This document shows positions 28,604 to 37,326 of a DNA stretch of 64,000 bases, piece after piece. The DNA lies in assembly GCA_938007935.1 (NCBI GenBank), contig CALLMD010000010.1, forward strand, positions 1 to 64,000, read 5' to 3'. How positions within the stretch are numbered: the stretch's first letter is position 1; each line of letters opens with the position of its first letter. Source of the stretch: an uncultured Hellea sp. GTDB taxonomy: Bacteria; Pseudomonadota; Alphaproteobacteria; Caulobacterales; Maricaulaceae. The notes below the pieces were generated by a model. The model ran no database searches. It was not told the DNA's origin and saw only the letters and a list, made by a program, of their open reading frames with translations. The translations under genes and the position numbers were made by a program.

Positions 28604-28862
28604 GAAATCGGCATATAAGATTATGGTTTATTTTCAGTTAAGCAGCGCGCCCAATTGAAAGACGAAATCACCGTCAATTATCGGGAGTTAAGAAAACCTT
28701 ACCTCGCACCGCCAAATGAAAGAATACCAGCCCACCATTCGGGCGGCACTGAATTTTGGCCAAAATCTTTAAATATGAATAAAAGCTTTATAAACCATGC
28801 GAATTGAAAGAGACTCGTCCCATCGATTCATTTTACCGCTTAAAAGGTGTAGCCCGCCCCTC

Positions 28863-30020
28863 ATGCTTGAAATTCAAACCCTGACTGACTTTGAGCGCTG
28901 GCTCTCCGCCCAGAGCGCCCCTGCCGCTATTCAAGCGCTGGATTTGCGCGCCTATAAGGCCGAGCTCAAAGATAAAAAGTTTCACGGCTCTATATTCCTG
29001 AGTTGTAAACTCTGCCGCGCCTCTGCCCATGCCATAGTCAAAGGCGGCGGCATGATTGTGCCCAATAGTCCTAAAATGAGCTTCCCGACACATCGGGCCG
29101 CGCTTTATGCCCCCGAAGAGCTTTTTCGAGGTTATAAGGGCGGAGACGTGCAGGATTATCAAAATTCCTATGATTACCAAGTGTACCAAGACTTTATCCA
29201 ACACGGCAAACTCGATACGCCGCTGGATGTCGGGCTGTTTCGTTACTTGCATGATCACTCTATCACTGACGCGCTATATGAGCTCATCAAGGGCCGCAAA
29301 GTTGTAGCGATTATGGGCGGGCATGGCATGGAGCGCCGTGACGCCTTTTACGCCAAAGTCGCCAAGCTCTCACGGCGCCTGACAAAAGCGGGGTTCCTCA
29401 TGGTGAGCGGCGGCGGACCCGGCGCGATGGAGGCCACCCATTTTGGCGCTTATTTTGCGGGGCGAAGCGAAGAAGAGATGTTAGAGGCGCTTACCGCCAT
29501 GAGCATCAGGCCCAAAGGCGCGAAGGCGGGTAAGGAATATGCCGATACCGATTGGCTAGAACGGGCATGGAAAATTCGGCAAGCCTATCCGCAGTCAGAG
29601 GCCGATAAAAAGAAGTTCCCAAGCATTGGCATTCCGACATGGTTTTACGGGCATGAGCCGCCCGCCCCCTTCCCGACCCATATCGCTAAATATTTTTCCA
29701 ACTCTATCCGCGAAGACGGGCTGTTGATGATTGCGCGTCACGGCGTGATCTTCGCACCGGGGAGCGCAGGCACCCGCCAAGAAATATTCCAAGATGCGGC
29801 GCAAAATCATTACGGCACAGCCGGGTTTTACTCGCCCATGATTATGCTCGGCAAAGATTATTGGACGGGGCAAGATGACCATGAATATTCCTACCCCGTC
29901 TGGCCGCTGCTCGCGCAAACAGCGGCCCCGCATTATAAGGATTTACTCGCGATAACAGATGATGAAGCCGAGATTGAAGCACTAATTAAAGGCTATGACC
30001 CTGAGGCCTATCGGGTTTAA
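28863..30020 (+). CDS. LOG family nucleotide-binding protein
   Basis: A 385-residue protein with a Rossmann-like LOG/lysine-decarboxylase-like domain in the second half: VAIMGGHGMERRDAFY, then LVMVSGGGPGAMEATHFGAY, and APGSAGTRQEIFQDAAQ as the PGGxGT-like motif. LOG proteins hydrolyse cytokinin-like nucleotide 5'-monophosphates, or AMP in some cases. The N-terminal 120 residues are an additional domain of unknown role with a single CKLC. ATG 28863 was used; an in-frame ATG at 28797 would add 22 residues without a better ribosome site. Confidence 0.85.
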   Translation: MLEIQTLTDFERWLSAQSAPAAIQALDLRAYKAELKDKKFHGSIFLSCKLCRASAHAIVKGGGMIVPNSPKMSFPTHRAALYAPEELFRGYKGGDVQDYQNSYDYQVYQDFIQHGKLDTPLDVGLFRYLHDHSITDALYELIKGRKVVAIMGGHGMERRDAFYAKVAKLSRRLTKAGFLMVSGGGPGAMEATHFGAYFAGRSEEEMLEALTAMSIRPKGAKAGKEYADTDWLERAWKIRQAYPQSEADKKKFPSIGIPTWFYGHEPPAPFPTHIAKYFSNSIREDGLLMIARHGVIFAPGSAGTRQEIFQDAAQNHYGTAGFYSPMIMLGKDYWTGQDDHEYSYPVWPLLAQTAAPHYKDLLAITDDEAEIEALIKGYDPEAYRV

Positions 30021-31108
30021 GTAATTTCTGCCATTTTTTTGATAGCACGCTTGAATGATTTTAGATTTCCGACTTTAGAAAACTCTAAAATTTCATTTAC
30101 GCCGCTGGCGCTAGTAAGATGCATCATTTCATAACGGCAAACTGGAATTTCATAGTTATCTTTAAACCTTCTATCTGGCCCCCCGCTTTTATTGGGATGT
30201 TTCCATGTATATCTGATAATTTCTGAGTCGCTTGGAACTTTTTCTTCTTCAATGAAATTGGTTGTCCCTGTTTCAATATTTAATTCTTTATATGAAATAG
30301 CACCAACTTTTTTACCATCAAACATTAACATTACGTCGGGGAAAAAATATATAACTTGGGTGCCAACTCCAATAGATGGTGGGGTCACATTAGATTTTAT
30401 TACTTTCGGTGAATGATAGTTAATGGGCGTCTCTTTTCTACGAATAACATTGGAAGCACCAGCATTTCGTTTCCAATCATTTAAACTTTTAACTGCACCG
30501 CTTGCCTCAATATGCCATTTTTTTTGACTTTGTATTATTTCATCAAACGCTTCAGTAAACTTTGTGTACAATTTTGAATATTCGCTTTCCAAATCATACA
30601 TAATAACTGCGGTACGTTTGTATTCGTCAAAATAATTACAAACAATCCGTGCTGGTAAGATAGCAATTGTAATAATTAATGCCGCGACTGGTGTTATAAA
30701 GAGAGCCATTAATGCAAGCACTATTAATAAAATGGTGCCAATCGAAGCAAGCGGTGTTTGTTGTTGCTTTTTATTTATTTCATTCAATAAACTAGAAAAT
30801 TCTTCAGGTTGCATTTCTAATACTTCACCTGAGTCAACCTCTTTCATTTCAATTATATTAGGTTCAGTTCTTTCAACTATTTTAACTCTTTGATGTTTTG
30901 GAGATTGGATCTTTTTAGAGTTGTTTTTATTGCCCACTTTTAAGGAACTTCGATAATAAACTCCATTCCTACCAGCATGAACATAATGTCCTCTTGGCCC
31001 AGTTCCAATGCGAAGGCCAGTTATTCCAACTGATAGTCCAACCCCACTTTTTGAAAAGTTGAATCTAAATGGACCTGCTTTAACTGATTTTCTTAAATAA
31101 AGAGGCAT
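30017..31108 (-). CDS. DUF4236 domain membrane protein
   Basis: A 363-residue protein opening with the DUF4236 module (about 1-60: YLRKSVKAGPFRFNFSKSG, then GLSVGITGLRIGTGPRGHYVHAGRNGVYYR). Two adjacent hydrophobic segments lie near 120-155, followed by a soluble part of about 200 residues. ATG 31108 was chosen because GGGAG lies eight bases upstream and the domain starts there. The gene is clearly A/T richer than its neighbours, suggesting recent transfer. Function is unknown. It converges on the LOG gene with a four-base overlap of stops. Confidence 0.8.
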   Translation of the reverse strand: MPLYLRKSVKAGPFRFNFSKSGVGLSVGITGLRIGTGPRGHYVHAGRNGVYYRSSLKVGNKNNSKKIQSPKHQRVKIVERTEPNIIEMKEVDSGEVLEMQPEEFSSLLNEINKKQQQTPLASIGTILLIVLALMALFITPVAALIITIAILPARIVCNYFDEYKRTAVIMYDLESEYSKLYTKFTEAFDEIIQSQKKWHIEASGAVKSLNDWKRNAGASNVIRRKETPINYHSPKVIKSNVTPPSIGVGTQVIYFFPDVMLMFDGKKVGAISYKELNIETGTTNFIEEEKVPSDSEIIRYTWKHPNKSGGPDRRFKDNYEIPVCRYEMMHLTSASGVNEILEFSKVGNLKSFKRAIKKMAEIT

Positions 31109-31283
31109 ACATATCGCTCCCACCACACCAGCGAACGCTATAATATTTATAATTGTATTTCAAACAAATACCTTGCAGATTAATCGATGAAATGCCAGAA
31201 ATAGTATCGAATTTAGAATGCCTTTTTCCTGCCAATTTATAATTTTAGAAATGAAATACATCAGCAATTCATGATACAAAAAT

Positions 31284-31893
31284 ATGGTAAAACGAATGAA
31301 ACGGGTCTCTTACCTATTATATCTGACCCTCTTCATCGCGCTCTTCGTCTCGCCTTGGCATATTTTAAATCAGAAAGTCATGACGGCGGAGCAGGAAGAA
31401 AAGGTTTTCGGTAAAGCCGCCTTGATATTTGGAACCCGCGTTAAGGATGATAAAAATCTCACCGCTTCTTATGGAAAGACTGGAGATGGGCATCCGCTTA
31501 TATGAAGGCGATAAGACCAACACGCTCATCTTATCCAATACCGAGCAAGCCGCCCTTGTGATGAAAGATTACATGATAGGTAGAGGCATTCCAGACAAAG
31601 ATATTATTCTGGATATAGAGGCCGAAATCACGCGGCATTCTTGCCAAACCACCTTTGCTCAAAATAATAGCGGGTCGATATTATTTGTCTCACAAGCTTT
31701 TCACCTGCCCCGTATTTATTACGAGTGTCAAAAATCAGGGGTCGAGGGACAGCTGATACCCGCTGAGTATTCAAACGTCATTGATCGCTCCAAGACCAGC
31801 CCCTATCAAATCCTAACCATTCGGTTTCCGCGTTATGTCAGGGAAATGAGCCTCTTATGGCATGACATTATTTTCCAAAAACTTATCTTTTAA
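31284..31893 (+). pseudogene. SanA/YdcF-like DUF218 protein, frameshifted
   Basis: The first frame (31284-31505) gives a membrane anchor and then KAALIFGTRVKDDKN, the start of a DUF218 domain. After the A5 run at 31452-31456 the homologous sequence continues in the neighbouring frame: ISPLLMERLEMGIRLYEGDK and on to 31893, including the HSCQTTFAQ and SQAFHLPR segments usual in SanA. Removing one A restores one frame of about 203 codons. SanA-type proteins affect envelope permeability. The shift may be a real mutation, slippage at the A-run, or a sequence error. Confidence 0.8.
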
Positions 31894-31904
31894 GCGCCTA
31901 ACCC

Positions 31905-32318
31905 CTAGCTAAACCGTCCAAAGAAATCCGCGTTAATCTGGAACGCTTCATCTTCGCAAAGCCCAATGACCGTATCTATGCCTGCTTCTTGGAGCAGGGC
32001 TGCGCCGCGCCAATGTACGCGCGGGTCGGGGTCTATGACGGCGATGACGCAGCGCGCAATGCCCGCCGCGATGAGTGCGTTCGCGCAGGGCGCGGTTTGG
32101 CCGTAATGCGAGCAAGGCTCGAGCGTGACAAAAGCGGTTGCGCCTTTGGCGGCGCGGCCAGCGACTTGGAGGGCATTGGCTTCGCCGTGGGGGCGGCCGC
32201 CATCAGAAGTGACGCCTTGGCCGACAATCTCGCCGTCTTTGACAAGCACGCAGCCCACGGCAGGGTTTTCAGCCGTGCGCCCTTGTTGCCCCCGCGCCAG
32301 ATCTAGCGCGAGCGACAT
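31905..32318 (-). CDS. RibD-type deaminase domain without reductase domain
   Basis: A 137-residue cytidine-deaminase-fold protein matching the first half of RibD. It contains ENPAVGCVLVKDGEIVGQG, the zinc motif HGEANAL near 44-50 and LEPCSHYGQTAPCANAL near 67-83, then VIAVIDPDPRV. The deaminase normally acts on the pyrimidine intermediate of riboflavin synthesis and is fused to a reductase; here the protein stops after INADFFGRFS, just where the reductase would begin. No remnant of the reductase follows. Codons before the ATG (SDNHY) also resemble RibD, so the true start may be a rarer codon. Confidence 0.85.
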   Translation of the reverse strand: MSLALDLARGQQGRTAENPAVGCVLVKDGEIVGQGVTSDGGRPHGEANALQVAGRAAKGATAFVTLEPCSHYGQTAPCANALIAAGIARCVIAVIDPDPRVHWRGAALLQEAGIDTVIGLCEDEAFQINADFFGRFS

Positions 32319-32337
32319 GTAGTGGTTATCAGATGGG

Positions 32338-33078
32338 CTAAGCAGTTTTTGGCTTTGGGATAGCGGGTAAATCTTTGGCGCGTTTTTTATCTAAGTAAGC
32401 GGCGGATTTAATATTTAATGTGCCGTCCTCAAGCTCGATTAAAAGCGGGTTCCCCGTTGGAAATTCAAAACCAGGAATATCTTTATCCGTGACATCGAAA
32501 AGCTTTTTCATCAAGGCGCGCAGCGAATTTCCATGGGCGGAAATCACCACATTAGAGCTGGCCCGTAGGAAGGGTAGAATTTGGCTCTCAAAATAAGGCA
32601 GCACCCGCTCGCAAGTCATTTTCAGGCTTTCCCCTGTTGGGAGCTCTGTCGGGTCAATATGGGCGTATTTTGCATCTTTGCTGGGATGGTATTCGTGATC
32701 CATATCTAATTGCGGCGGCGGCGTATCAAAACTGCGGCGCCAAATATGGACTTGCTCATCTCCGTGCTTATCGCGCGTTTCCTGCTTATTGAGCCCCGTC
32801 AGCGCGCCGTAATGACGTTCGTTTAAATGCCAGTCTTTGGTCACTGGAATATGAAATTGCTCTGCCGCTTCGAGAGCCAGCCAGAGCGTTTTAATCGCGC
32901 GGCGCTGATAGCTGGTAAAACCGATATCAAATTTAATGCCTTCTTTGGCAAGGAGCTTACCCGCTTTCTTCGCTTCTTTGACGCCTTCCGCGGTGAGGCC
33001 AACATCATGAAACCCCGTAAAGCGGTTTTGTTTATTCCATTCAGATTGCCCATGCCGGACAAGAACAAGATGCGTCAT
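32338..33078 (-). CDS. gpmA: 2,3-bisphosphoglycerate-dependent phosphoglycerate mutase
   Basis: A 246-residue histidine phosphatase superfamily enzyme of glycolysis interconverting 3- and 2-phosphoglycerate. LVRHGQSEWNKQNRFTGFHDVGLT carries the phospho-acceptor His9, HLNERHYGALTGLNKQET near 85-102 is specific to dPGM, and VVISAHGNSLRALMKKLF near 185 holds the second His. The length is normal. It is upstream of the deaminase on the same strand. Confidence 0.96.
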   Translation of the reverse strand: MTHLVLVRHGQSEWNKQNRFTGFHDVGLTAEGVKEAKKAGKLLAKEGIKFDIGFTSYQRRAIKTLWLALEAAEQFHIPVTKDWHLNERHYGALTGLNKQETRDKHGDEQVHIWRRSFDTPPPQLDMDHEYHPSKDAKYAHIDPTELPTGESLKMTCERVLPYFESQILPFLRASSNVVISAHGNSLRALMKKLFDVTDKDIPGFEFPTGNPLLIELEDGTLNIKSAAYLDKKRAKDLPAIPKPKTA

Positions 33079-33183
33079 ATTATTTCCTTATGCTTCGCGC
33101 ATTACTTAGTGAGGCGGGGCCCTAAATTCAACTGCTTCACTTTGTTCGCTATGCCTTTAACACAGTTAAGGTTAAGAGACCCT

Positions 33184-33564
33184 ATGAAAGAGACAGATGT
33201 GAAGCAGATAAACCAAAGGCGCAAATGGCCGATTTTAAAACGTGGCCTGCGCGGGAAATGCCCTAATTGCGGGCAAGCCAAACTGTTTCGTGCCTATCTG
33301 AAACCCGTCGAGCAGTGCCCATCCTGCGGAGAGAATTGGGGGCAGGTGCGCGCCGATGACGGACCCGCTTGGGCGAGTATGCTGGTCAGCGGGCATTTAT
33401 TAGCGCCGTTTTTCTATATTATAATCTTTAAAACAAGCTTGCCTGATTGGGCGGCGACATCCCTTTTAGTCGCGCTGGGCGTGGGGATATGTTTGGCGAT
33501 ACTCCCTGCGATGAAAGGGTTATTTATCGCTCTTATCTGGGCGACCAAAGCGCCAACCTCTTAA
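33184..33564 (+). CDS. DUF983 zinc-ribbon membrane protein
   Basis: A 126-residue DUF983 protein. A basic N-terminus leads into a zinc-ribbon-like pair of CxxC motifs, GKCPNCGQAKLF and EQCPSCGENWG, then the conserved DDGPAWASML segment and two membrane helices (about 62-80 and 85-105). ATG 33184 was chosen because it matches the family start; the open frame continues upstream only as antisense to gpmA. Function is unknown. Confidence 0.88.
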   Translation: MKETDVKQINQRRKWPILKRGLRGKCPNCGQAKLFRAYLKPVEQCPSCGENWGQVRADDGPAWASMLVSGHLLAPFFYIIIFKTSLPDWAATSLLVALGVGICLAILPAMKGLFIALIWATKAPTS

Positions 33565-33636
33565 ACTCTAAATTGGCACAAAAATTGCCTCTAAAGACAC
33601 GAAATCCCCGATGTGGGACAGGATTTGGAGTAAAAA

Positions 33637-34506
33637 ATGGCCGTATTTATCAACCGAAATGGCAATCAACGCTTTACAGGAACCGATGCCGAATATGATC
33701 AAGTCGATTATGCCGGGGCCTTGACGGATTATACATTTACTCAAAATCCAAATGGGACTGTGACTGTCGCCCATCCGACACTTGGCACAGATACGCTGAC
33801 CAATATTGAAGGGTTCTGGTTTAACGGCGAGGCCGCGTGGTATTCTATGGCGGATGCGCTGCGCCTAGCAGGCGGCGAAGATGTTGACGGATTTGTTGAT
33901 GCCAATGGCAACATAATTGGCAATACAGGAGATAACCGCCTGACAGGCAGCAATCAAAACGATGTTTTTTATGGTGACCGCGGTAATGACGTGATTAACG
34001 GCAATGGCGGCAATTATAATCAAGTTGAATATGATGGCGCGCTCATCGAATATACATTTACGCGCAATCCCGATGGAAGCGTCACAGCCTCTCATGCGAC
34101 ATGGGGCATAGACACTCTGACTGATATTGATGGCTTTTGGTTCTCTCGTGAGCAAGCTTGGTATTCAATCGATGACGCCATTCGCCTGACCGAAGGACAG
34201 CCAGCCTTCCGTCTTGACGATGACGGTGTGCTGAACGGAACGCCCGGTAATGACCGTATGATTGGAACAAATGCTGATGATTTTTATTATGGCGGCACGG
34301 GTAATGATTTTTACAATGGGAATGGCGGCTATAACCAAGTCAATTTTGACGGCGACCTCGCTGACTATACCGTCACGCAAAACGCCAATGGCTCTTTCAC
34401 CTTTGATCACCCTGTGTGGGGGACAGATACGCTCAATAATATTGACGGCCTTTGGTTTAACGGCGAAGCCCAATGGTACGCCGTAGATGAAGGCCTGCTT
34501 GCGTAA
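33637..34506 (+). CDS. RTX-like triple-repeat protein, probably type I secreted
   Basis: A 289-residue acidic protein without signal peptide, built from three copies of a module of about 90 residues. Each module has YNQV/YDQV, a D-Y-T-F/V-T-x-N strand, GTDTL/GIDTL, then N/D-I-x-G-F/L-W-F and a closing WY segment. Copies 2 and 3 also contain calcium-binding-like YGDRGND and YGGTGND turns followed by NGNGG. The layout resembles RTX proteins exported by type I secretion through a C-terminal signal. Role is unknown; no transporter genes lie nearby. A GGAG sits seven bases before the ATG. Confidence 0.8.
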   Translation: MAVFINRNGNQRFTGTDAEYDQVDYAGALTDYTFTQNPNGTVTVAHPTLGTDTLTNIEGFWFNGEAAWYSMADALRLAGGEDVDGFVDANGNIIGNTGDNRLTGSNQNDVFYGDRGNDVINGNGGNYNQVEYDGALIEYTFTRNPDGSVTASHATWGIDTLTDIDGFWFSREQAWYSIDDAIRLTEGQPAFRLDDDGVLNGTPGNDRMIGTNADDFYYGGTGNDFYNGNGGYNQVNFDGDLADYTVTQNANGSFTFDHPVWGTDTLNNIDGLWFNGEAQWYAVDEGLLA

Positions 34507-34555
34507 TCAAACGCAGATAACCACCGTATAAGCCGCTTAAGTTCTAGCTGGGACT

Positions 34556-34574
34556 TGACGGCTTTTGCCGTTTG
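34556..34574 (+). terminator. weak terminator after the RTX-like gene
   Basis: ACGGC (34558-34562) and GCCGT (34567-34571) pair around a TTTT loop with a short T-run. It follows the RTX-like stop and precedes the riboswitch. The stem is short, so confidence is limited. Confidence 0.3.
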
Positions 34575-34587
34575 GGCCATAGGGCTT

Positions 34588-34690
34588 TCTTCATCAAGAC
34601 CGACGGAGGGACAGGCCCTTTGATGTCGGGGCAACCTTGTTTTTAACAGCTGGTGCCAAATCCTGCGGTTCAGACCGAAAGATGATTAGG
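34588..34690 (+). promoter_or_regulatory. SAM-I (S-box) riboswitch
   Basis: The conserved S-box core is present in order: TCATCAAGA (P1 5' arm, 34591-34599), CGGAGGGACAGGCCCT (34604-34619), GATGTCGGGGCAACC (34622-34636), GGTGCCAAATCCTGC (34652-34666) and GAAAGATGA (P1 3' arm, 34677-34685). It senses S-adenosylmethionine. It lies about 60 bases before the metX start with no strong terminator between, so control may be at translation or through the GGCG/GCC hairpin near 34689-34699. Confidence 0.92.
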
Positions 34691-34745
34691 CGCGACGCCA
34701 TTATATCTCTTTCACCGCGATTTGGCCCTGGAACGGAGTTCGGCT

Positions 34746-35699
34746 ATGCCGCGCGATATTGAGGTCAGATTAGGCGATAATGTCCTAGAGCGCGGCTGCG
34801 TGCTCAAAGATGACCGCGTTATGGGGCGGCTATATGGGCCTGAAAACGCGCCTGTTATTGTTGTTATGGGCGGGATTTCGGCCTCGCGCTTTATCGCCGA
34901 TGGCGGCAAGCTTGGCCGCGGTTGGTGGTCAACCCTCGTCCGTGATGGCGGGCCGATTGATACGTCAAAATATCAAGTCCTTGGTATGGATTTCGCCCCC
35001 GCCGTAGAGAGCGAGAACCGCCCCGATTGCATCACAACATTTGACCAAGCGGGCCGGTTAATGGCGTTACTTGATGATCAAGGCATCACGAAAGTTGCCG
35101 CTATCATTGGCAGCTCTTATGGCGGGATGACGGCGCTGGCTTTTGCGCAGGCTTTTCCCAAAATGGTGGGCAAGCTTTGCATTATCGGCGCGGCGCATAA
35201 GCCTTATCCCATAGGCGTGGCGTGGCGTGGTATTCAACGGCGCGCAGTCAGGCTTGGGATCGAGGCAGGCCGTCCCAAGGAAGGGATGAAGCTGGCGCGG
35301 GAGCTAGCCATGACGACATATCGCACCGCCGAAGAATTTGCCGACCGTTTTGCATTAGAAGAGACCGCGACCTCGCCCTCGCAATTCGATATTTGTGATT
35401 ATCTGGGCTCGCGCGGGGACGCCTTTGCCGAACTTATGGACGCGGAGCGGTTTCTCGCGCTGTCAGAATCGATTGACCTGCACCGCGTCGAACCCGAAAC
35501 GATTACAACACCGACCCTGCTGATGAGCGCGATATCAGATCAGCTCGCCCCGCTTACCGATATGCGCGAGCTACGGGACCGCCTCGGCGGGCCGTCAGAG
35601 CTATTCACCTTCACCTCGCTTTTTGGACATGATGCCTTCTTAAAAGAATATGACGCCATGAGCCCAAGACTGGCAGAGTTTTGTGGGGAGTTGGTGTGA
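34746..35699 (+). CDS. metX: homoserine O-acyltransferase MetX-like
   Basis: A 317-residue alpha/beta-hydrolase-fold acyltransferase activating homoserine for methionine synthesis. The nucleophile elbow is GSSYGGM (Ser124), with Asp in SAISDQLAP and His in FGHDAFLKE. The sequence is shorter than classic MetX (about 370) and resembles the succinyl-using group, so the acyl donor is uncertain. ATG 34746 was chosen because GGAG is eight bases upstream; an in-frame TTG lies at 34722. The SAM-I riboswitch upstream and metB downstream place it in methionine synthesis. Confidence 0.9.
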   Translation: MPRDIEVRLGDNVLERGCVLKDDRVMGRLYGPENAPVIVVMGGISASRFIADGGKLGRGWWSTLVRDGGPIDTSKYQVLGMDFAPAVESENRPDCITTFDQAGRLMALLDDQGITKVAAIIGSSYGGMTALAFAQAFPKMVGKLCIIGAAHKPYPIGVAWRGIQRRAVRLGIEAGRPKEGMKLARELAMTTYRTAEEFADRFALEETATSPSQFDICDYLGSRGDAFAELMDAERFLALSESIDLHRVEPETITTPTLLMSAISDQLAPLTDMRELRDRLGGPSELFTFTSLFGHDAFLKEYDAMSPRLAEFCGELV

Positions 35700-35700
35700 G

Positions 35701-35937
35701 ATGAAAGACTATCTCAAATTATGGCTTTTATACTTAGTCGCAATATTTGCATTGGTTTCGATTATTTTTTTAATAATTCCTCTTCTTCACCCGATGCCGT
35801 TTGGATATTTTAATGCGGTAAAAGTATTATTATCCGAACTATCACCCGCACTATTACCGATCACTATTTTTAGCTCATTCGTTTTGACTACCGTCGTATT
35901 TTTACAAAACAATTTCGGGAAATCTAATGACCCATAA
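35701..35937 (+). CDS. small two-helix membrane protein in the met operon
   Basis: A 78-residue membrane protein with two hydrophobic helices (about 6-28 and 45-65). The ATG lies one base after the metX stop and its end overlaps the metB start by 11 bases, so all three are translated together. No family was recognised. It is A/T richer than metX and metB, suggesting an insertion into a former metX-metB pair. Confidence 0.65.
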   Translation: MKDYLKLWLLYLVAIFALVSIIFLIIPLLHPMPFGYFNAVKVLLSELSPALLPITIFSSFVLTTVVFLQNNFGKSNDP

Positions 35938-37072
35938 ACGCACAAAAATCGTTCAAGCCGATATTGGCACGGATAAAAATTATAAAGCGGTTAGCCCGCC
36001 GCTTTATCTCTCCTCGACCTATCGCTTTGAAGGCTTTGAGAAAGAGGGGCAATATGATTATGGGCGCAGCGGTAATCCCAATCGTGACGCACTGGGCAAG
36101 GCTATTGCCGAGCTTGAAGGCGGAGCGGGCGGCGTTGTAACAGCCTCTGGCATGGCCGCAATTGATTTGGTTACAAATCTGCTGTCTTCCGATGAACTGA
36201 TCGTTGCGCCCCATGATTGTTATGGCGGCACGCACCGTCTTTTGACCCACCGCCAAAACCAAGGGCGGTTTCGCACGCTTTTCATCGATCAAGCCGACCC
36301 CAAAGCCCTCGCATCAGCATTAGAGCAAAAACCGTCACTTATTTTAATAGAAACACCCTCAAATCCGCTCATGCGCTTGGTGGATATCGCCGAGATTTGC
36401 AAAGCCGCCAAAAACATCGGTGCTTTAGTCGCTGTCGATAATACCTTCCTCTCGCCCGCGCGGCAATTACCATTATCTTTAGGCGCAGATTTCGCCATTC
36501 ACTCGACCACCAAATATCTGAACGGGCATAGCGATGTTGTCGGCGGCTGTATTGTCGCTAAAACGCCAGAGCATTTTGAGCAGCTTGGCTGGTGGGCCAA
36601 TTGTACAGGAGTCACAGGCGCGCCATTTGATGCCTTCATGACCTTGCGCGGCATGCGTACGCTTCATGCCCGCATGGATATCGCCGAGAGTAACGCTCTT
36701 GCCCTAGCCAAGTTTCTCAAAAAACATAAAGCCGTGGACCATGTCTATTATCCGGGCCTGCGCTCTGATGCGGGCTATAAGCTGATGAAAAAACAGCAAA
36801 GCGGGCCTGGCGCTATGTTGTCCTTTGACATCAAAGGCGGGCGCGAGGCGGCCAAAACGGTTTTGGAGTCAGTTTCTCTCTTTCAACTTGCTGAGAGCCT
36901 TGGCGGGGTTGAGAGCTTGATTTGCCATCCCGCCACCATGACTCACCGCGCGATGGACGCTGACGCGCGCGCTATTGCAGGTATAAAAGAGACACTTATT
37001 CGCATTTCCGTCGGCTTAGAGGATAAGACAGACCTGATTTCGGATTTGAAAGACGCATTTGCTAAAATATAG
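35927..37072 (+). CDS. metB: cystathionine gamma-synthase MetB
   Basis: A 381-residue PLP enzyme of the Cys/Met metabolism family, joining acyl-homoserine and cysteine to cystathionine. It closely follows the MetB pattern: PPLYLSSTYRFEGF, DYGRSGNPNRD, APHDCYGGTHRLL, ETPSNPLMRLVDIAEIC, DNTFLSPA, and the PLP lysine in HSTTKYLNGHSDVVGG (Lys196). AESLGGVESLICHPATMTH near the end is typical. Direct sulfhydrylation (MetZ-like) cannot be fully excluded. It is the third gene after the SAM-I riboswitch. Confidence 0.93.
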   Translation: MTHKRTKIVQADIGTDKNYKAVSPPLYLSSTYRFEGFEKEGQYDYGRSGNPNRDALGKAIAELEGGAGGVVTASGMAAIDLVTNLLSSDELIVAPHDCYGGTHRLLTHRQNQGRFRTLFIDQADPKALASALEQKPSLILIETPSNPLMRLVDIAEICKAAKNIGALVAVDNTFLSPARQLPLSLGADFAIHSTTKYLNGHSDVVGGCIVAKTPEHFEQLGWWANCTGVTGAPFDAFMTLRGMRTLHARMDIAESNALALAKFLKKHKAVDHVYYPGLRSDAGYKLMKKQQSGPGAMLSFDIKGGREAAKTVLESVSLFQLAESLGGVESLICHPATMTHRAMDADARAIAGIKETLIRISVGLEDKTDLISDLKDAFAKI

Positions 37073-37131
37073 TCGTATTGAGACATAATTTGTCTTTGAA
37101 ACAAGATATATCGTCGATTTGAGGTAAATTT

Positions 37132-37160
37132 TTGTCTTGAGATTCTTTTTCGTTTACAAT
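37132..37160 (+). promoter_or_regulatory. putative promoter of the ilv-leu operon
   Basis: A sigma-70-like pair, TTGTCT (37132-37137) and TACAAT (37155-37160), with a 17-base spacer. Transcription would start near 37167, giving a leader of about 22 bases before the leader-peptide ATG. Confidence 0.5.
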
Positions 37161-37188
37161 AGTGAAATTCTCAGTTTAAAGGAATGAC

Positions 37189-37326
37189 ATGAACCCGTAT
37201 CGCAAAGAGCAAGACGTAAAAGTGAAAGTAGCCAGCCGCGCTGTGCCCTCTATCGCTCCTATTGTCGTGGTCCTTCTGGTGTCAGTTGTGGTGCTCCTGA
37301 TTAACGGAGCCATGAGCGGGATATAG
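37189..37326 (+). CDS. ilv-leu operon leader peptide (attenuator)
   Basis: A 45-codon frame with AAAGGA 5-10 bases before its ATG. Residues 22-38 read IAPIVVVLLVSVVVLLI: 14 of 17 are Ile, Val or Leu, the products of the operon that follows. A perfect terminator begins 25 bases after its stop, and a competing arm lies inside its last codons. This is the layout of a ribosome-mediated attenuator like that of ilvGMEDA in enteric bacteria. It also resembles a single membrane helix, so an added role as a small membrane protein is possible but not needed. Confidence 0.8.
   Translation: MNPYRKEQDVKVKVASRAVPSIAPIVVVLLVSVVVLLINGAMSGI

Noticed and set aside
32827-33183. Upstream extension of the DUF983 frame
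   Set aside because: It lies over gpmA in antisense. DUF983 family similarity begins at ATG 33184.
37189-37326. The 45-residue frame as an ordinary small membrane protein
   Set aside because: A membrane helix alone would not explain the Ile/Val/Leu bias next to ilv genes, the terminator right after it and the competing arm in its last codons. The leader-peptide reading explains all three.
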